64,000 nt of DNA from Favolaschia claudopus (lineage: Eukaryota > Basidiomycota > Agaricomycetes > Agaricales > Mycenaceae). The stretch is from assembly GCA_037176885.1 (NCBI GenBank), contig JAWWNJ010000008.1, positions 124,001-188,000 of the forward strand, read 5' to 3'. This document shows positions 1 through 12,432 of the stretch, piece after piece. A program made the translations under genes and the position numbers. The notes beneath the pieces are model-generated. The model ran no database searches, had not been told where the DNA came from, and worked only from the letters and a program-made list of their open reading frames with translations. The first letter of the stretch is position 1. Each line of letters starts with the position of its first letter.

Positions 1-937
1 AGGAATTAGAAGTACCTATGCGACTGGGCATGAAGATAACTTAGATATCTTGTACGGTGGAAAGCAGACAGAAGAACCAGATCATCGTATGCGACAAAAT
101 TTCAGCCGCGCGACGAAACTTGATATCTATAAGAAAATAAATGAGTGAGTTGCGTCGCACACAATACACGACTTCACTGACGACATTCTCCGCTATTCTT
201 ACCTTCTCGCCCCGGCTTCCCATGGCACGCATGTAAAGTCCCTATGCCGCGCTCTCGGGGTGGTGTCAGCAGGTGGGAGTGTGAGAGACCAACCCCAACT
301 CGTATTAGTGTGGTAGAAACTCCGCTCGTGCGAGTTTGAGTTGGGTTGCCCGTGGCACGGAGAGACTCACAGTGTCACTGTGAGCCGCTTCGTGGCACTG
401 TGGCGCGCTGTCATCAACTTGAGGGGCATTAGAAGGACGCGGCTGCCTGGGGACCGGGGTTTGATATTTTGTTTTTTTTTTCTGCCGGTTTCGAGATTAC
501 ATACCTGATGGCGGAATTTCGCATGGGCGAGTAATCACAAATAAATAAGAAATAGGCTGTGAAGCCTTAGGAAGATTCGGATTCGTCCAAGTCCGACACG
601 GTCAAGTTGGGGTCGGGAGTACTGTTCCGAGTACTTTGTCTGGTTTGTTAGGTGGCGGCGATGGGAATGGGGTTGGCGGCGATTTACACATCGTCCCATC
701 AAAGCAAGGTTTTGAGAAGAAGTTAGTTTTTCGATTCGAGTTTCCGGCGAATCGCTTCATTTTCGAAAGCAGATCCAGCCTGAGCTCGAGTTCAGTAAAT
801 TGCGATGTTACTTAAAAGCCAAGAAAACCAGTCAAGGACGGGAGCCAGAACGATGGGCTTCAAACGAGCTTCGTGTCGGGTGGAGGAGATTTTCAGAGGC
901 GCCAGGATAGCAGTATGATCAACACGCTGATGAAAGT
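1..937. other. No supported gene
   Basis: Only short open frames without family resemblance. Part of it (about 240-420) is rich in short GTGGCAC/CACTGTG words. I see no gene, RNA or clear repeat unit here. Confidence 0.5.
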
Positions 938-1650
938 CACACCGCAAAATTGGAAGTTTCTGTTTAACCGGTAAACTTTGCAGTAAACATTACTTACATT
1001 TGTAACAGAAAGCTTACCGGTAAATTAAGAATACAGTCTGTGCAGTATATGGAACAGAAAACAAAGCTTTCGGCACAACAGAAAGCGATGCCGAAAGTAA
1101 TGATTTCGGCAATACAGTAAATGATCCCGAAAGCAAAGCTTTCTGGAGCACTTTCTGGGGCGCAGAAAGCGAACCAGAAACAATAGCTTTCTGCGCCCGC
1201 AGAAAGTACTGGCTACTGTTTGACAGAAACCAATCCAGGAAACAATAGTTACCTGAAAATCAGAAACAATAAGATTCTGATCCGGTTACAGTTGCACAGA
1301 AGCCGAACCAGAAAGCTATTGTTTCTGAATTTTAGGTAAGTATTGCTTACCGGATCGGTTTCCGTGTGACAGAAATCGGTGCCTTCTGTGCGCGCAGAAA
1401 GCTATTGTTTCTGGCTCGCTTTCTGGGCCCCAGAAAGTGCTCCAGAAAGCAATGCTTTCCGGATCATTTACTGCCTTGCCGAAAGCTTTACTTTCGGCAT
1501 CACTTTCTGTCGTGCCGAAAGCTTTGTTTTCTGTTCCATATACTGCACAGACTGTATTCTTAATTTACTGGTAAGCTTTCTGTTACAAATGTAAGTAATA
1601 TTTACTGCAAAGTTTACCGGTCGAACAGAAACTTCCAATTTTGCGGTGTG
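938..1650. repeat. Foldback (giant palindrome) element
   Basis: The two halves are near-complete reverse complements: the left end CACACCGCAAAATTGG is matched by the right end CCAATTTTGCGGTGTG, and the arms stay complementary for about 350 bp each to a centre near 1295. The arms are built from short motifs (CAGAAAGC, CCGAAAGC, CCAGAAAC and complements), so small palindromes sit inside the large one. It is flanked by AGT on both sides (935-937 and 1651-1653), which could be a 3-bp target duplication, although the palindrome can also be read one base longer as TCACACC..GGTGTGA. No coding capacity is seen; the short frames inside are products of the repeat. It resembles a MITE or foldback transposon of unknown superfamily. 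Confidence 0.85.
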
Positions 1651-1884
1651 AGTTGAGAGCAAGAAGGAATTGTATGCGCTTGTTGATTGATGGCGTTGCT
1701 GGCTTCCCTTCTGCCGTCATCAACTTAGCGAACTCTACCCAACTCTGTCAGCTGGCGAAGTCTCTCTCGCTCTCTGGCTCCTGTGTCTTCGCCGTAAACA
1801 TTAGCCTCTGATACTGGCTACTTCTGCGTCTTTCTCCCGTCGAAAATGCTTTAGAAATCGCGTTTGCAAGTCGGGGGCGAAATA

Positions 1885-2537
1885 GTGATGTCAAGGTTCG
1901 GTCCAGAAATCGGTTCGAACCTGAACCGAACTGGACCGAACGCTGCGTTCAGGTTCAGGGTTCAGAATTTCCCCGAACCGAACGCAAAATTGAGGTTCAG
2001 GTTCGGGCGATGAGCACTGCGTTCAGAACGCGTTCGAACGCCGAACGCGAAAGCCCATCAATATTGCATCAAATCCTCAATTTGACCCGAAATTCTCGCC
2101 TCACAGCGTTGATCCGAAGGAGACATACCTTGCAACGGAGATGTTGGCAACTGTTGGCAATCAGTTTCACCTTCGACGGCGTTGTGGGTCAAATGCAAGT
2201 CCATTGATGGCGCATCAGTGAGGTCTCAGTATTCGGCCGATGTTTCCCTCGCACATATTTGGGCTGTTTGTTGTCATGAAAGGGCAGGCAGTGAGGGACT
2301 AAGCTTCGGGACATACCAGGAGTGAGAGGGAAGCCCCAGATATGTTTCTGGGGCATAATTTTTCGACCCCGGAAGTTGCCGACTGGGGAAAGGTTCGAAC
2401 GCGTTCGAACGCCGAACCGAACCTGAACGCGCGTTCAGGTTCAGAGTTCGGTGAATTGCTGAACCGAACGCGACGTTCAGGTTCGGGGTTCGCAGAAAAG
2501 AGCCCCGAACCTGAACTGAACCGAACCTTGACATCAC
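1885..2537. mobile_element. MITE with TA target duplication
   Basis: Perfect 17-bp terminal inverted repeats, GTGATGTCAAGGTTCGG on the left and its complement on the right, are flanked by TA on each side (1883-1884 and 2538-2539). TA duplication is typical of Tc1/mariner-like elements. The subterminal 100-150 bp at each end are dense in GGTTCAGG/GAACCTGAAC and GAACGCGTTCG words in both orientations. No transposase is encoded, so it would be non-autonomous. The open frames in it are shadows of these repeats. Confidence 0.75.
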
Positions 2538-2684
2538 TAGGCGAAAGCTTTACAGTAAGGCTGACGCACGCCTCCCCCCGCAATGACTTACCATAAAAGG
2601 CATATCTAATCAGCACGTGCTGTAAATACATGTAAATTATGGGAACGGCGCATCAACAAACCTACTTTCCGCATCTGAGCGCTC

Positions 2685-5600
2685 ATGGATGACTTCGATG
2701 CCGACACCCCCATGCCCCCGAGCTCCCCAACAGCCACACAAAAATGCTGCAAGACATGGTGTAAAAGAATGGTCCCTATTGGCGAAACAAGCTGCGAGAC
2801 ATGCAAAGAAAATAACAGGAAGGCCCAGCAACGCCGCAGAGCAGCCCAAGCAAAAACCAGCGGCACCACATCCCGCAAGCGCAAAGACTTCGATGGAGAA
2901 GCCAGCACAAGACCCGCAGCTCGTCCACGCAGAAGTTCTGGAAGCGAGGACGAGGAGACTCCTGTCCGAGGATGTCGTGAGTCGGAAGACGAAGACTCTG
3001 ATGATGAATGCATGTATGGGAACCCAGATGAGAATCAGGTGAGGACGCTGTGAGAACAGGGCTCACCGCTGTTCTTCTTAACACCTCTTTAGGTCCTTCA
3101 GGCGTTTGAGGATGCCGAAACCTTCTGTGATGCTTTGAAGGCAGAAATGAAGCCCGGCAAAGCTGTGAACTTCAATGGAACGTACCCTATGCTTGTGGAT
3201 CCACTGGTATCCCCACGCACCCGTGTTCAGATGGTCGCAAAGGAAGTTTGGACACTCACAGGCTATCGATTTACGTGAGTACGATTCCTGAAATAGTTGA
3301 GCAATACTCACGCAACCACAGAGTCAAAGACCATCGGAAAACCAAGAGCGGGCACACGACCCGCTTCTGGTGTAGTCAGGACGAAGCACGAAAGAAAAAA
3401 TCAAAATCTTCTGTTAACCCCGACATCCGTAATCGGGACACACTCGGCATGAAGAGGTTCCCCTGCAACAGCAAACTGTTGATCAGTTGTAGGGTTAAAA
3501 AGGATGATGAGACGGTGCTCAACGTTGTCGTTCGGATGAGGCATGCGCGGTCGCATGTCAATTATGTCGATGTATCAATGCCAGCGGCAGCGCTTGACAT
3601 GATTCGCGAGAACGTCGAGTGGCTGACACCTGTGGCGATGGTCAGTAAGGTTCAGGCGGCGTTCCCAAAGGTTACTGCCCAGCAGATACATCGGGCGTGG
3701 ATGGAGATGAGCGCATCGTTTTGGCGGCACGACGATGACCAGCTGGCATCAGTACGGAAATTATTGAGGGAACACCAAGATGTTGTGGATGTCTTTGAGC
3801 CAGTGGGGGTCCCAGACGGTGTCGAGATAGTGTGCTGGGGCATGAAAGAAATTGCGACGCGTCTGGACGGAAAGATCATCGAAATCGGTGTCGACGCGAC
3901 TTGTAAGTGGTGATGGATCTAAAAGGGAAATCCACTGAATGCCGACCGTAGACGATACCAACTCGAAGCACCTTGAATTATACAGCTTGATGGGAGAGCA
4001 CGAGGGAGCCGGCTTCCCATTGTCGTACCTTCTGTTGTCGACGGCATCATCAATAGAGCAGGGGAAGCGGACCATGGCACTCACCGCTTGGGCTAAATGT
4101 GTGCGGGACAAATATGGGGTCAGGCCAACGTTTTCGCATGTCGACAAGGATATGGCAGAGATCAGCACATTGAAGAAGGTCTGGGATACGAAGATCAGCC
4201 TCTGTTGGTGGCATCTACGTCGCGCTATACGTACCCGGCTCGCAAATGGAAAGCTCAATACCACGCCATATGACGCAGCCCGGGCCTACGCAGAATTCTC
4301 CTTCATCGACATCACATTTGTTTCAGAGTCAAGCAGACGGGGAAGAATATGAAGGGGGCATACCTGACACCATAACCGTCGTACCTGTTGCCCTGCCGGC
4401 TTCCACCTCCACACAGCCTTGCACCAGGACGATGTCGAATGGCCTTCGCATAACGCTTCCGGCCCGTCATCCCCTCGGAACTGTTGATCACAATGCATCG
4501 ATAGCACAACCAAGCTTGTCCGCTGAGAGCTCGACTGCAATTCCCTCGAAGACCATTATCAGTACACCGAATGCTGCGGAGACGAGCTTACCTCCTGCGC
4601 CTTCTGCTCGCCGCATCTTGATCACGACCGAAACGACTACAGGCAAAGAAAATCAGACAGACAGTCGAGGGGCAGAGACGGCAGATACTGCGCTCACTCG
4701 TACCCGTCATGGACGCGTCGTGCGGCCTACACAAAACTCTGCCGATGCCGCAGATCCGCAGGTTCTCGCCCAGGCAATGAGGGCACGCGTCAGCGCTAGG
4801 GTGGACCCGAAACCCTCGCAGACGCGAGAGACACCTGACGAAAGAACATCAAACAGTCAGGAAGGGACGGAAGAGAGTCGCAGTACGCGGCGTACCTTCT
4901 GTCCGTCTGATTACCGCGAACCCATTCTAAAGATGATTGAGAAGCACTATTGTGCGCACCCGTTACTCCCTGGATATGCGCATCCAAGCCCTGAGGCCAT
5001 CAAGCGATGGGCTGTCTCACAGATGTATAAGTTTTGTGTCAAACACGACCTACGGGAGGTCTGGGCGTACCTATGGGAGAACTGGTATCGAAAGTCGCGG
5101 TGGGAGCTGTGGGCGCGTTCCGTCCATGCTGAAATACCGGTCTTGAAGACCACAATGATCCTGGAAAGCCAGTGAGTACAATAAATCTCATTACAAGAGC
5201 CTCGACTCACATCAATCTAGTTGGCGGCGCATCAAGAAGGATTTCCTTCACCATTTCCACATGCCGCGCTGCGACCTTCTTGCTTGGATTCTAATCGTCA
5301 AGTTAGCGCCAAATTATTACCGAAAGCTCGATCACTTGCTTGCAGACACGGGTCGTTATCGCGAGCTGCCCTCTTGGCGCAAATCCTTCAAGCGGGAGTG
5401 GCGGAAACTCGAGAAAGTTCCTATTACCCTGCCAGTCAATCCAGCGTACAAAACCGATAACAAAAAGGGACTCTGTACCTGTCCTTCCCTAGCAGTATCG
5501 CGCTTCCTCATCTGCAAACACGTCGTCCAAGGATATGAACACGTCCCCCCGGTCTTCTTCCTCGAGGCCAAGCGTCGCCGTACGGCACCATTTTGGGTGC

Positions 5601-6020
5601 ATCCAGCGCTAAAAGCTGCCGCAGACGACAATGAGCAAAGTACTCAGGCTGGGGGCGATGAGGTTGAGCACGCACCAGAGTGATGACGCCGAGGATGGAG
5701 ATGGGGAGGAAGATGAGGAGGAAGACTTTGTTGACACCATGAGACCGGAGGACGATGAATCGCGGAGTTTCGAGAAGATTTTGGAGGAAGAGATTGAGAT
5801 AATCACGGAATTTGCAAAGGGATTGAAATTCCAGGGCCAATTCCGTGATCAGCGTATGTTGCAAGCCGTCCAACGCGAAGGCGCTTCGTTCTTGCGGTTG
5901 GCGAGGGCGTGTCTTGGGAAGGAGAAGAGGTTGAGGTCGACACGAGGCACGGCGCCTTCTACGTGGGACAGATCACATCAGGAAAACCCCAATCTGGTAA
6001 TTACTGACAATCCGTGCTAA
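2685..6020 (+). pseudogene. MULE transposase with SWIM zinc finger, probably frameshifted near its 3' end
   Basis: Mutator-like transposase in several exons. The N-terminal exon (from 2685) has a C-x3-C..C-x2-C cluster and a basic/acidic linker. Exons from about 3093 to 3902 lead to IEIGVDAT, the first catalytic aspartate region. The exon from 3951 carries the core DDE stretch, including FSHVDKD and the CWWHLRRAIR helix. A long Ser/Thr-rich insert follows (4320-4880), and then the C-terminal part with CTCPSLAVSRFLICKH (5474-5521), a SWIM C-x-C..C-x-H finger. The frame closes with a stop at 5681-5683. The conserved acidic tail of this family (from about 5688, EEDFVDTM..TWDRS) continues in another frame to 6020, and no plausible intron fixes this, so I infer a frameshift between about 5640 and 5690. 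It may be a dead copy or a sequence error. It lies outside the nested KDZ elements. Terminal repeats were not identified. Confidence 0.8.
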
Positions 6021-6400
6021 TTACTGCTAATTAGCAGATTATCGAAAATTATCAAATTCGAAAGGTCCTATAATTTTAGCAATAATGACCGTAGGCCCGC
6101 TAGCGCGGCAAAGCCCACTAACGGCACTAGCACCGAACATCGACAGCAACAGTACTAGCTCTGAACTTTGAGTCAGGATCAAAAGCTAGTTGACCCGGTC
6201 ATCCAAGGCATAGTAATGCCGCACTGCCGGATTGATGCATGTCGTAATTGGTCCTGAGCCCGCACCAAGACATGCGGATAGCCATAAGTACAGAGGGCAG
6301 AAGATGGGCCCGAATTTTCGGCACCATTTGACTGCGACCACATTATACGCTGTCCAAAACAATGAATGCCATAGATTTATCTGAGATGCTACTAGTACTT
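6021..6400. other. No supported gene
   Basis: Spacer between the MULE gene and the stop codon of the split exonuclease. It has short AT-rich words (CTAATTA repeats around 6017-6035) and no open frame with family resemblance. Confidence 0.5.
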
Positions 6401-7154
6401 CTAGAGACAGTTCAAAGATACACAAAAACTCGGTCGGACGTCCCAATAGCCCCAATAGCCGGAGAACTTGCCATTCTTGTACCATGGACACAAGGTGTAA
6501 GTCCAACCGACCTCAAGCCCGTCCACGTCGCGCTGCATCCGCACAGCCCTGCCGTTGATGAAATCGAATGTGAACCAGTCAAAAGGCAGTTCACGTCCAA
6601 GGTGACCCTCCTTTGCGACGAATCTTGCGAATATTGGGTCGTACAGGTCGTACGACGCGCGGGCGTCGAGCGCCGCGTCTGCATAGTGTTTGTTATATAT
6701 TCAGTTAGAGTCCGTCGATAACTCGTGGCCACTTACACTTTAACATATCCTCGTACGACTCGTTCGTCGGTGAAGGCAGGCCATGGCGCCAATCGTGCTC
6801 GTTCCTCTCCGTCTTATCGAGGTATAGTCCCAAACATTCCGCAGCGCAATCCTGCAAAGAAACGTTGCCCGAAAGCTTCGCATACTTCTCCGGCTCCCCA
6901 ATGCGGAGCATGAAGCCGAGGTCGCATAATGCTCTGGGTTGCAGACGGAGGTCTTCCCACACATACTTACCGTCGCACAAGAGCCCGCTTCCACATTTTA
7001 AAATGGCGCTGTCCTCCAATATTCGTTTCAATTGGACGGGGATGGCTAGCTCCTCCTTCAGATCCGCATCCTGTACGAATTTGGTTGCTCACCTCGAATT
7101 TTTTTCATGTCTAGGAAAACAACGTCGTACGCCGTTGCAATTTGAATTAGACTG
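6401..7154 (-). pseudogene. 3'-5' exonuclease (DEDDy, WRN/RNase D type), 3' part, split by element A
   Basis: Downstream part of a gene whose 5' part lies 40 kb away at 47354-47602. Reading on the minus strand from the insertion point it gives CSLIQIATAYDVVFLDMKK, a short intron, then LKEELAIPVQLKRILED and KCGSGLLCDGKYVWEDL (third acidic residue). The next exon reads DMLK and splices to YAALDARASYDLYD, which supplies the Tyr and last Asp of the DEDDy site. The C-terminal tail FDWFTFDF..TLCPWYKNGKFSGYW follows, with the stop at 6401-6403. The same tail and the same intron position (after the first base of the YAALDA tyrosine codon) occur in the intact paralogue at 50779-51803. The role is presumably nucleic acid 3' end processing; the substrate is unknown. 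Broken by insertion, so probably non-functional. Confidence 0.9.
7148..7154. repeat. Left target-site duplication of element A (TAGACTG)
   Basis: Seven bases identical to 47354-47360, abutting both outer ends of element A. Merging the two copies joins the exonuclease exons in frame across the SLIQI motif. Confidence 0.92.
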
Positions 7155-7228
7155 CACCTCATAAGCCCAACATAATGCGTTATAACCTGGGGAGACCCCG
7201 CAGATCAAACGCGTTATGTTGGGGCAGA
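7155..7228 (+). repeat. Left terminal inverted repeat of element A
   Basis: Begins CACCTCATAAGCC and contains ATAATGCGTTATAACCTGGGG-type sequence followed by CGCGTTATGTTGGGG. It pairs with the complement of 47280-47353: the outer 38 bp at 79% identity, then further matches (CGCGTTAT, GGGG) with small gaps. A TGACAGCTGTCA-type motif further in (7432-7464) may be a subterminal transposase site. Confidence 0.88.
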
Positions 7229-7500
7229 CCATATATGGAAACCACGGAACAACCCGGATAGCGCCGGAACCTCTCGAAATTGTTTTTTAAATGCTTGCCG
7301 GTTCCTCGGCACCTACACCACCCTCGGCATGACAGTCGAGCTTCGGTTTCATTGCCGTACGGCGAGAAAAGGTCAAAAAAACGCATTAAAAAGACTGATA
7401 TAATCCCACTGGTCAATCCTTCCACACAGCCTCTGACAGCTGTCAAGATTGACACAAGCTGTCAATACGTATTGTAAATCGGAAACTACCGAAACGCCCA

Positions 7501-10500
7501 TCAATCATCGTCAACCTCCCCTCCCATTAAAAGCTCCTCGTCACTCTCAATATCTCCACGTTCAGCATCCTCCTCATCCTCAGATCCAGCACTGCCGGCC
7601 TCCTCCTCCCCGTCCTCTTCTCCCACGTCATCCATCGTAATAACCGGGTCCCAGCTCGCTTGCCACGTTGCACGTTTCTTCCCCCGAGCCAGCTTCACTT
7701 CTGTTCGGGTCGTCTCGGCGCGTTCAGCCAATGCGCGGTACAACTGGGCCTGTTTAGTTGCGTACGCAATCATGCCCTCCGCCTCTGCGGCTGGGATTTC
7801 CGACGTCGGCACAGCGACAGCGCGAGCGATCCACGTTTTCTCGCGGTGCGCGTACGAAATCGGCAGCCGGCGCCACTCCTCCTCCAACAGCCGCACTTCC
7901 TCCGTCCACCGTCTTGTCCGCGCCCAGGCCTTAGACCACTCGATTCGCAATGCTAAACATTGAGCAGTCGTTAGAAATTACAATTGTATACAGCGCAAGT
8001 GAATAAAAGACTTACCATCCTCCAGTTCCTCCTCGGTGCCCGCCGTTTCCGCCATGGTCCATATCCACGAGATTTCTCGCATATTTTCGCCGCCCCGTGT
8101 CACCATCTCGTCATCGTCATCGTCGTAAGACAGCGGGGGCAACAGTCCATCCTCTCGCATCTCATTCTCCCGGTCCACCCGCCTCTGTGTCGCTCGCCGA
8201 CGCTTCTCAGCGTTGCGAGAGACCTGTTCCGCATCCTGCATACACCGAATATCTTCCTTCATCAGCTGCCGCCATCCCACCCTTGACGCATCTCCGTCCG
8301 CCAGCCGTAAGAGGGCGTGCCAAGCCATCTGATACTTTTCCGAATGAAGTCGGATTTTACTTTCATTGCGCGCCACAATCGTTCTTGAACGGGTATTCAT
8401 CCCTTGATGCCGAGCGTTGTTTTTCTTGTAAAGCAGAAGGCGAGATTTAATGTGCAATTGATTTCTCAGGCGCGGGAGCGCTGTGCGGGCTTGAGCTTCA
8501 CGGAGGGACTTCTCCACCTCTACGACACCTCGGAGACATCCGGCCTCACGCTCTGCGGCCGCCAGACTCGAAGGCATCATGAGAGGCACATCCTCCGCCA
8601 ATTCGTCGGAGGATGATGAGCGCCGAGCGAGCGCCTGAATAGCTGCTGGCGTGTACGTTGCTTGCAGCTTCCGAAAGCGATTTATTCCGCGGTTGAGCTT
8701 TGCCCGCATTGCCTTCATGTTGATTTGCTGGGCTGTCGTCCCGGCCTTCTTCAACTCCGCCTGGACACGGACCCGTCGTCTAGACCCTCGGTTAACTGTT
8801 GCCAGTGATTGAAAAAGACAAGACCTACTGTTGATCTTCGAGTTCCAAGCCTGCAGCCACAAACCCGCTCGGCGACACTTCATGTAATGAAGTCCCGCCT
8901 TTCTTCGCCTCCTCTTCCTCCTCTTTAGCGAACTGCAATCGCACCTCCAACTCAGTCATACCTGTTGATAAGGGAGCACCACCAAACTGTCAGATCATCA
9001 TACGAAACTTGGCAACACATGACAAACCTGTGATCTTGATCTCATAAGGATTTTTCTTGCTCGAATCCGCCTCGAAATCCTGTACCATCTGCTTCCAAGC
9101 AGGAACGCGCTCTGCCTGCTGCACGGTGAATGCCTCAAATGCTTCCCGCTGCGACCTTGCTTCCTTCCGCGCTGCGTCGAGACGCCGTCGTAGAATAGTC
9201 GCTGTCAAAATCCGTATCATTTCTCCGGTTGTTTCTATGCAAACGCAGGCACTCACGTAAACCAATGAACTTCAGCCAATTCCAAAAGCCCCAGTGGTCA
9301 TCTAGAGCGTCGTGGCGGGCGCCTGGACCGCTGACCCGCGTGCTGCTCGCAATAGCGCCGATATTCGCCCACGGGCGCTCAATGCCCTCTCCATCAGTTT
9401 GCCCGCTCCCCGGCACCAGATTTAGGGAGAACTTGACCTGACAGTCAAGTGTGTGTGCATGGATATGCATTTTCGGAATCACGAAGCGAAAAAGCTCGAG
9501 GATGAGCGTGATACGGACAAGTGGAGGAAGATTTTTCATTCGCTCCATCAGATACTTCCACCACTGACATACAATGTCGTAGGAAACTATCTTCCGGAGC
9601 CGTGCGTTGAGGTGGCGTAGTATAGAACCAAATACATAGTCCATGTTAGCAAATCTAAAGCAATACAATGTCAATGACACGGACAATCAGTAAGATATCA
9701 CCCTTACCTCTCCCCCTTCTGCAAGTCTCCCACCCCATTGCGCTGCACAAACTCGTGCCTCGCGCATACACCCATACCCACCCCCGTCGTACTGTACCCC
9801 CGCGAGAACTTTGTGTTGGCGTAATCCAATGCGGCTAACCCGCTACACGTACTCATCTAACCCAATCAGTCTCAGAATATCTCTCGACGATGATAATTTA
9901 CATACCTCTTTTTGATCCGTTACAGTCAAGAGGTAGTGGCGGTAAGGAGCATTCTCCATCACGTACGCCCAACCCGTGCCGAGCCCAGGGTCCTTGAACT
10001 CACTGGAGATCATGCGGCGCTTCAGTCGGAAGCAGGCGTCCAACGCGATGAACATGATGTACAAGAAACTACACGAATCAGCGAATTGAGATCACAATAG
10101 TTAGTCATAACTCACCGATCCTCTGCCGGGGCATTCTCCCAACCTTCTGGCAGATTGACGCTGGGGTCGGGACATACTGGGCAGACTACCGCTAGCTCGC
10201 CAGATGCTGTCCCCCACACCCCCGACGGATCATGTCCCCGCCCCGCCCGCTTCAGCATGAGCAGGTGGCGGTACTGACGCGCTACCCGCAAAAACACCTG
10301 ATAGCGGTCGGGAGGCTTGATGCCGGTGTTGTCCGTCAGCCGCTCGAGTACCGTATAAAAATTGTACGCCGTGATCTTCGCCTGCAGTGTGAGGAGGTGA
10401 AATCGATCTAGCGCAATGAAAGTCACAGCGGTCTGGGGCCGCTCGTCGGTTGATGGATACCACCCAGCATGAAGAAGCTGGATGTAGGGCTCAGCCCGTG

Positions 10501-11388
10501 TAGCGCAATCACATCCACAGAAGTCGACATCCACGACGTGGATCCCGTTGTCGTGGACCACGACGAAATCCTTATGACCGTGCTGAGGGCGGCCGCAAGT
10601 TTCTCCGGGGGGATGGCCCAGCTGTAGACGGAAGCCAATCTTCTTCAGAAAAGTCGTTGCGAAAAAGATGCCGTTCCACTCCTGTTATATCTTAGCTTCG
10701 TTTTCGTTTGCAAAGAGAAACTGATCTTCACGCACCTCTATTACATGCAAAGGGTGTTCCGCGTGCGCGTCCTTGCAGCATGCACCGCAAAGTAACAACC
10801 CCCCTGCACACTCTCGGCAGCGAAATTGCGGCTGCCTTCCCGGAATACTACAGCGAGGGCAATCGCTTGAGCTTGCGTCTGCGCAGCCATCCCGACGTAG
10901 CAACTGCACCAGATAGATGTCTCGTAGGAGATGCATCCATCTATTCATCGACTTATCCTACTAACATTCAGTTGAAACGTTGATTCGATAAGGGATATAC
11001 TCACCGCTGGCTCAAAACGCTTAGGGTTTGGCAATCGAGGCAGGGGCAAAATTGGCGGCTCGCCGTCGTCGTCGGAAGGCAACATATGGTACCGACTTTC
11101 ATCCGCGGTGTCTGCGTCGATGATAGGTGGCGTCGAGACGGATGCACTCGGATGAGCGAGCCGGGCTGTCTTCAGCGGCGAAGGAGGCTGCACAGGAACG
11201 GACTCCCGCTGCATAGTACGTCCATCGCTCGAGACGCGGTCCACGAAGCTCGAGATGGGGGTTGCCTCGGGTGGAGTAATGAGGTCGGCGACACCAAAAA
11301 CGAGTGTGGAAGACGAGGCTGCCGAGGTGGATGCTGCCTCAGTTCTTCTTCGCTTTGCACGGAATGACTGAGAGGGTTTTCTTGACAT
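7501..11388 (-). CDS. KDZ transposase of element A (CxC2 type)
   Basis: Multi-exon gene. Start MSRKPSQSFR at 11388. The N-terminal exon is Ser/Pro-rich. Then comes a treble-clef-like cysteine cluster CPRCSIPG..CRECAGGLLLCGACCKDAHAEHP (about 10740-10890) and the CxC2 cluster with DVDFCGCDC (about 10510). Catalytic-core landmarks follow: LDACFRLKR (about 10035), SYDIVCQWWKYL (about 9560), PKMHIHAH, and GSGQTDGEGIERPWA (about 9370-9415), the KDZ signature. Charged coiled-coil exons end with SWIWTM (about 8065) and the terminal exon ALRIEWSKAW..GEVDDD (stop 7501). It would catalyse cut-and-paste movement of A. It is the leftmost gene and is read outward toward the left end, as in B and C. No break was found by eye, so A may still make transposase. 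Exon borders are approximate. Confidence 0.9.
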
Positions 11389-11685
11389 GAATAAATAGGC
11401 GTGAAGGAGAGATTCAATAAATAAGAGAGAAGGACGAAAAGGAGGTGAGAAGAGAAAGGTGATGGCTGTGCCGACCACCCAGCGCCAGTCAGGACTGACA
11501 GTCTCATTTAAGCGCCGAGCGTTATTTTCCTTTCAAAAAATCCGTTTAAGCGGCGCGCGTGGTTTCAAGCGGTAGAACAAAGTTCATACAATGCAATTCG
11601 AACAGTTAACACGAATTTACAGATGGCGCAATGAAAATATTCTTGAAAATCCGGGCCCTTTGACGCCAATCCTCGACCTAAGTAA

Positions 11686-12432
11686 TCACCACTGCTCGGC
11701 GTAGCTCTCAAAGCCCACGGATTGCTTGGAACGAATCTCAGCGGCTTGCATAACAAGAGCGGCCTCCGCCCTGGCTTGATCTTGAGCAGCACGCGTATGA
11801 TATGCTTCCGCACCATACTTGGCAATGTACGCCCTGGGACGTACATTGTTCTGTCAGCCAGAATATTATTGAGATAGATATCCATGTGCTTACTCTTGTC
11901 TTCTTAGACGCTGCTTGAAAGCCAGATATTTCCTTTGCCTACGCATTCCGTTGGATATTGAAATGCGCGCAACATCAAAAATATCACTCACTTATTTCTA
12001 TAGGTCTCATGAGCTTTCTTGACGCCTTCGGCATACGCTTCCGACACGCCAGTCGAGTCCTTCATGGCCTGTCGACGTCTACATTGAAGAAAATAAGTGT
12101 TTATCACCATATTAATGTGGGGCATACGCTGCCATACGAGTTCTTGCTTTTTCACGCAGTATTTCCTCGTTCCTACGAGATGTCATGAAGAAACATTGAA
12201 GAAACGTGATTCGTGCAATCCATACCACTTACTTCCAACGGTATTTGCGCGAAGCGTCAAGTCGAGCGGCCTTAGCAGCCGGAGTGAGCTGCCGGCTAGT
12301 TTGGGATTTTTCGGCTTGTTTTGTACCACTGCGAGCCAGAACCAAGTTATAGAGAAGCCCAGGTGACAATTTGCATGTTGACTTGTCTGTCTGTAGTGAT
12401 TTTGAGTTGATTGAGGGAGTTTGAGATTTCAT
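11686..12432 (-). CDS. Small basic protein R1 of element A
   Basis: Three or more short exons. Start MKSQTPSINSKS at 12432. The first exon ends in AARLDASRKYRWK, a middle exon gives RQAMKDSTGVSEAYAEG and KKAHETYRNK, and the last exon gives AYIAKYGAEAYHTRAAQD..SYAEQW with stop at 11686-11688. The pattern of Arg/Lys/Glu helices with repeated Ala-x-x-Tyr-Arg spacing recurs in R2 (39232-39694) and R3 (24473-25108), and I recognise it as a common small mushroom family of unknown function. The basic helices suggest nucleic-acid binding, which is inference only. One copy in each of the three KDZ elements. Confidence 0.6.

Noticed and set aside
1366..1662. Short proteins inside the foldback element
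   Set aside because: Overlapping frames in both strands produced by the repeated GAAAGC/GCTTTC words.
6725..7164. Plus-strand frames over the exonuclease 3' part
   Set aside because: The minus strand carries the clear DEDDy motifs and splice sites; the plus frames are shadows.
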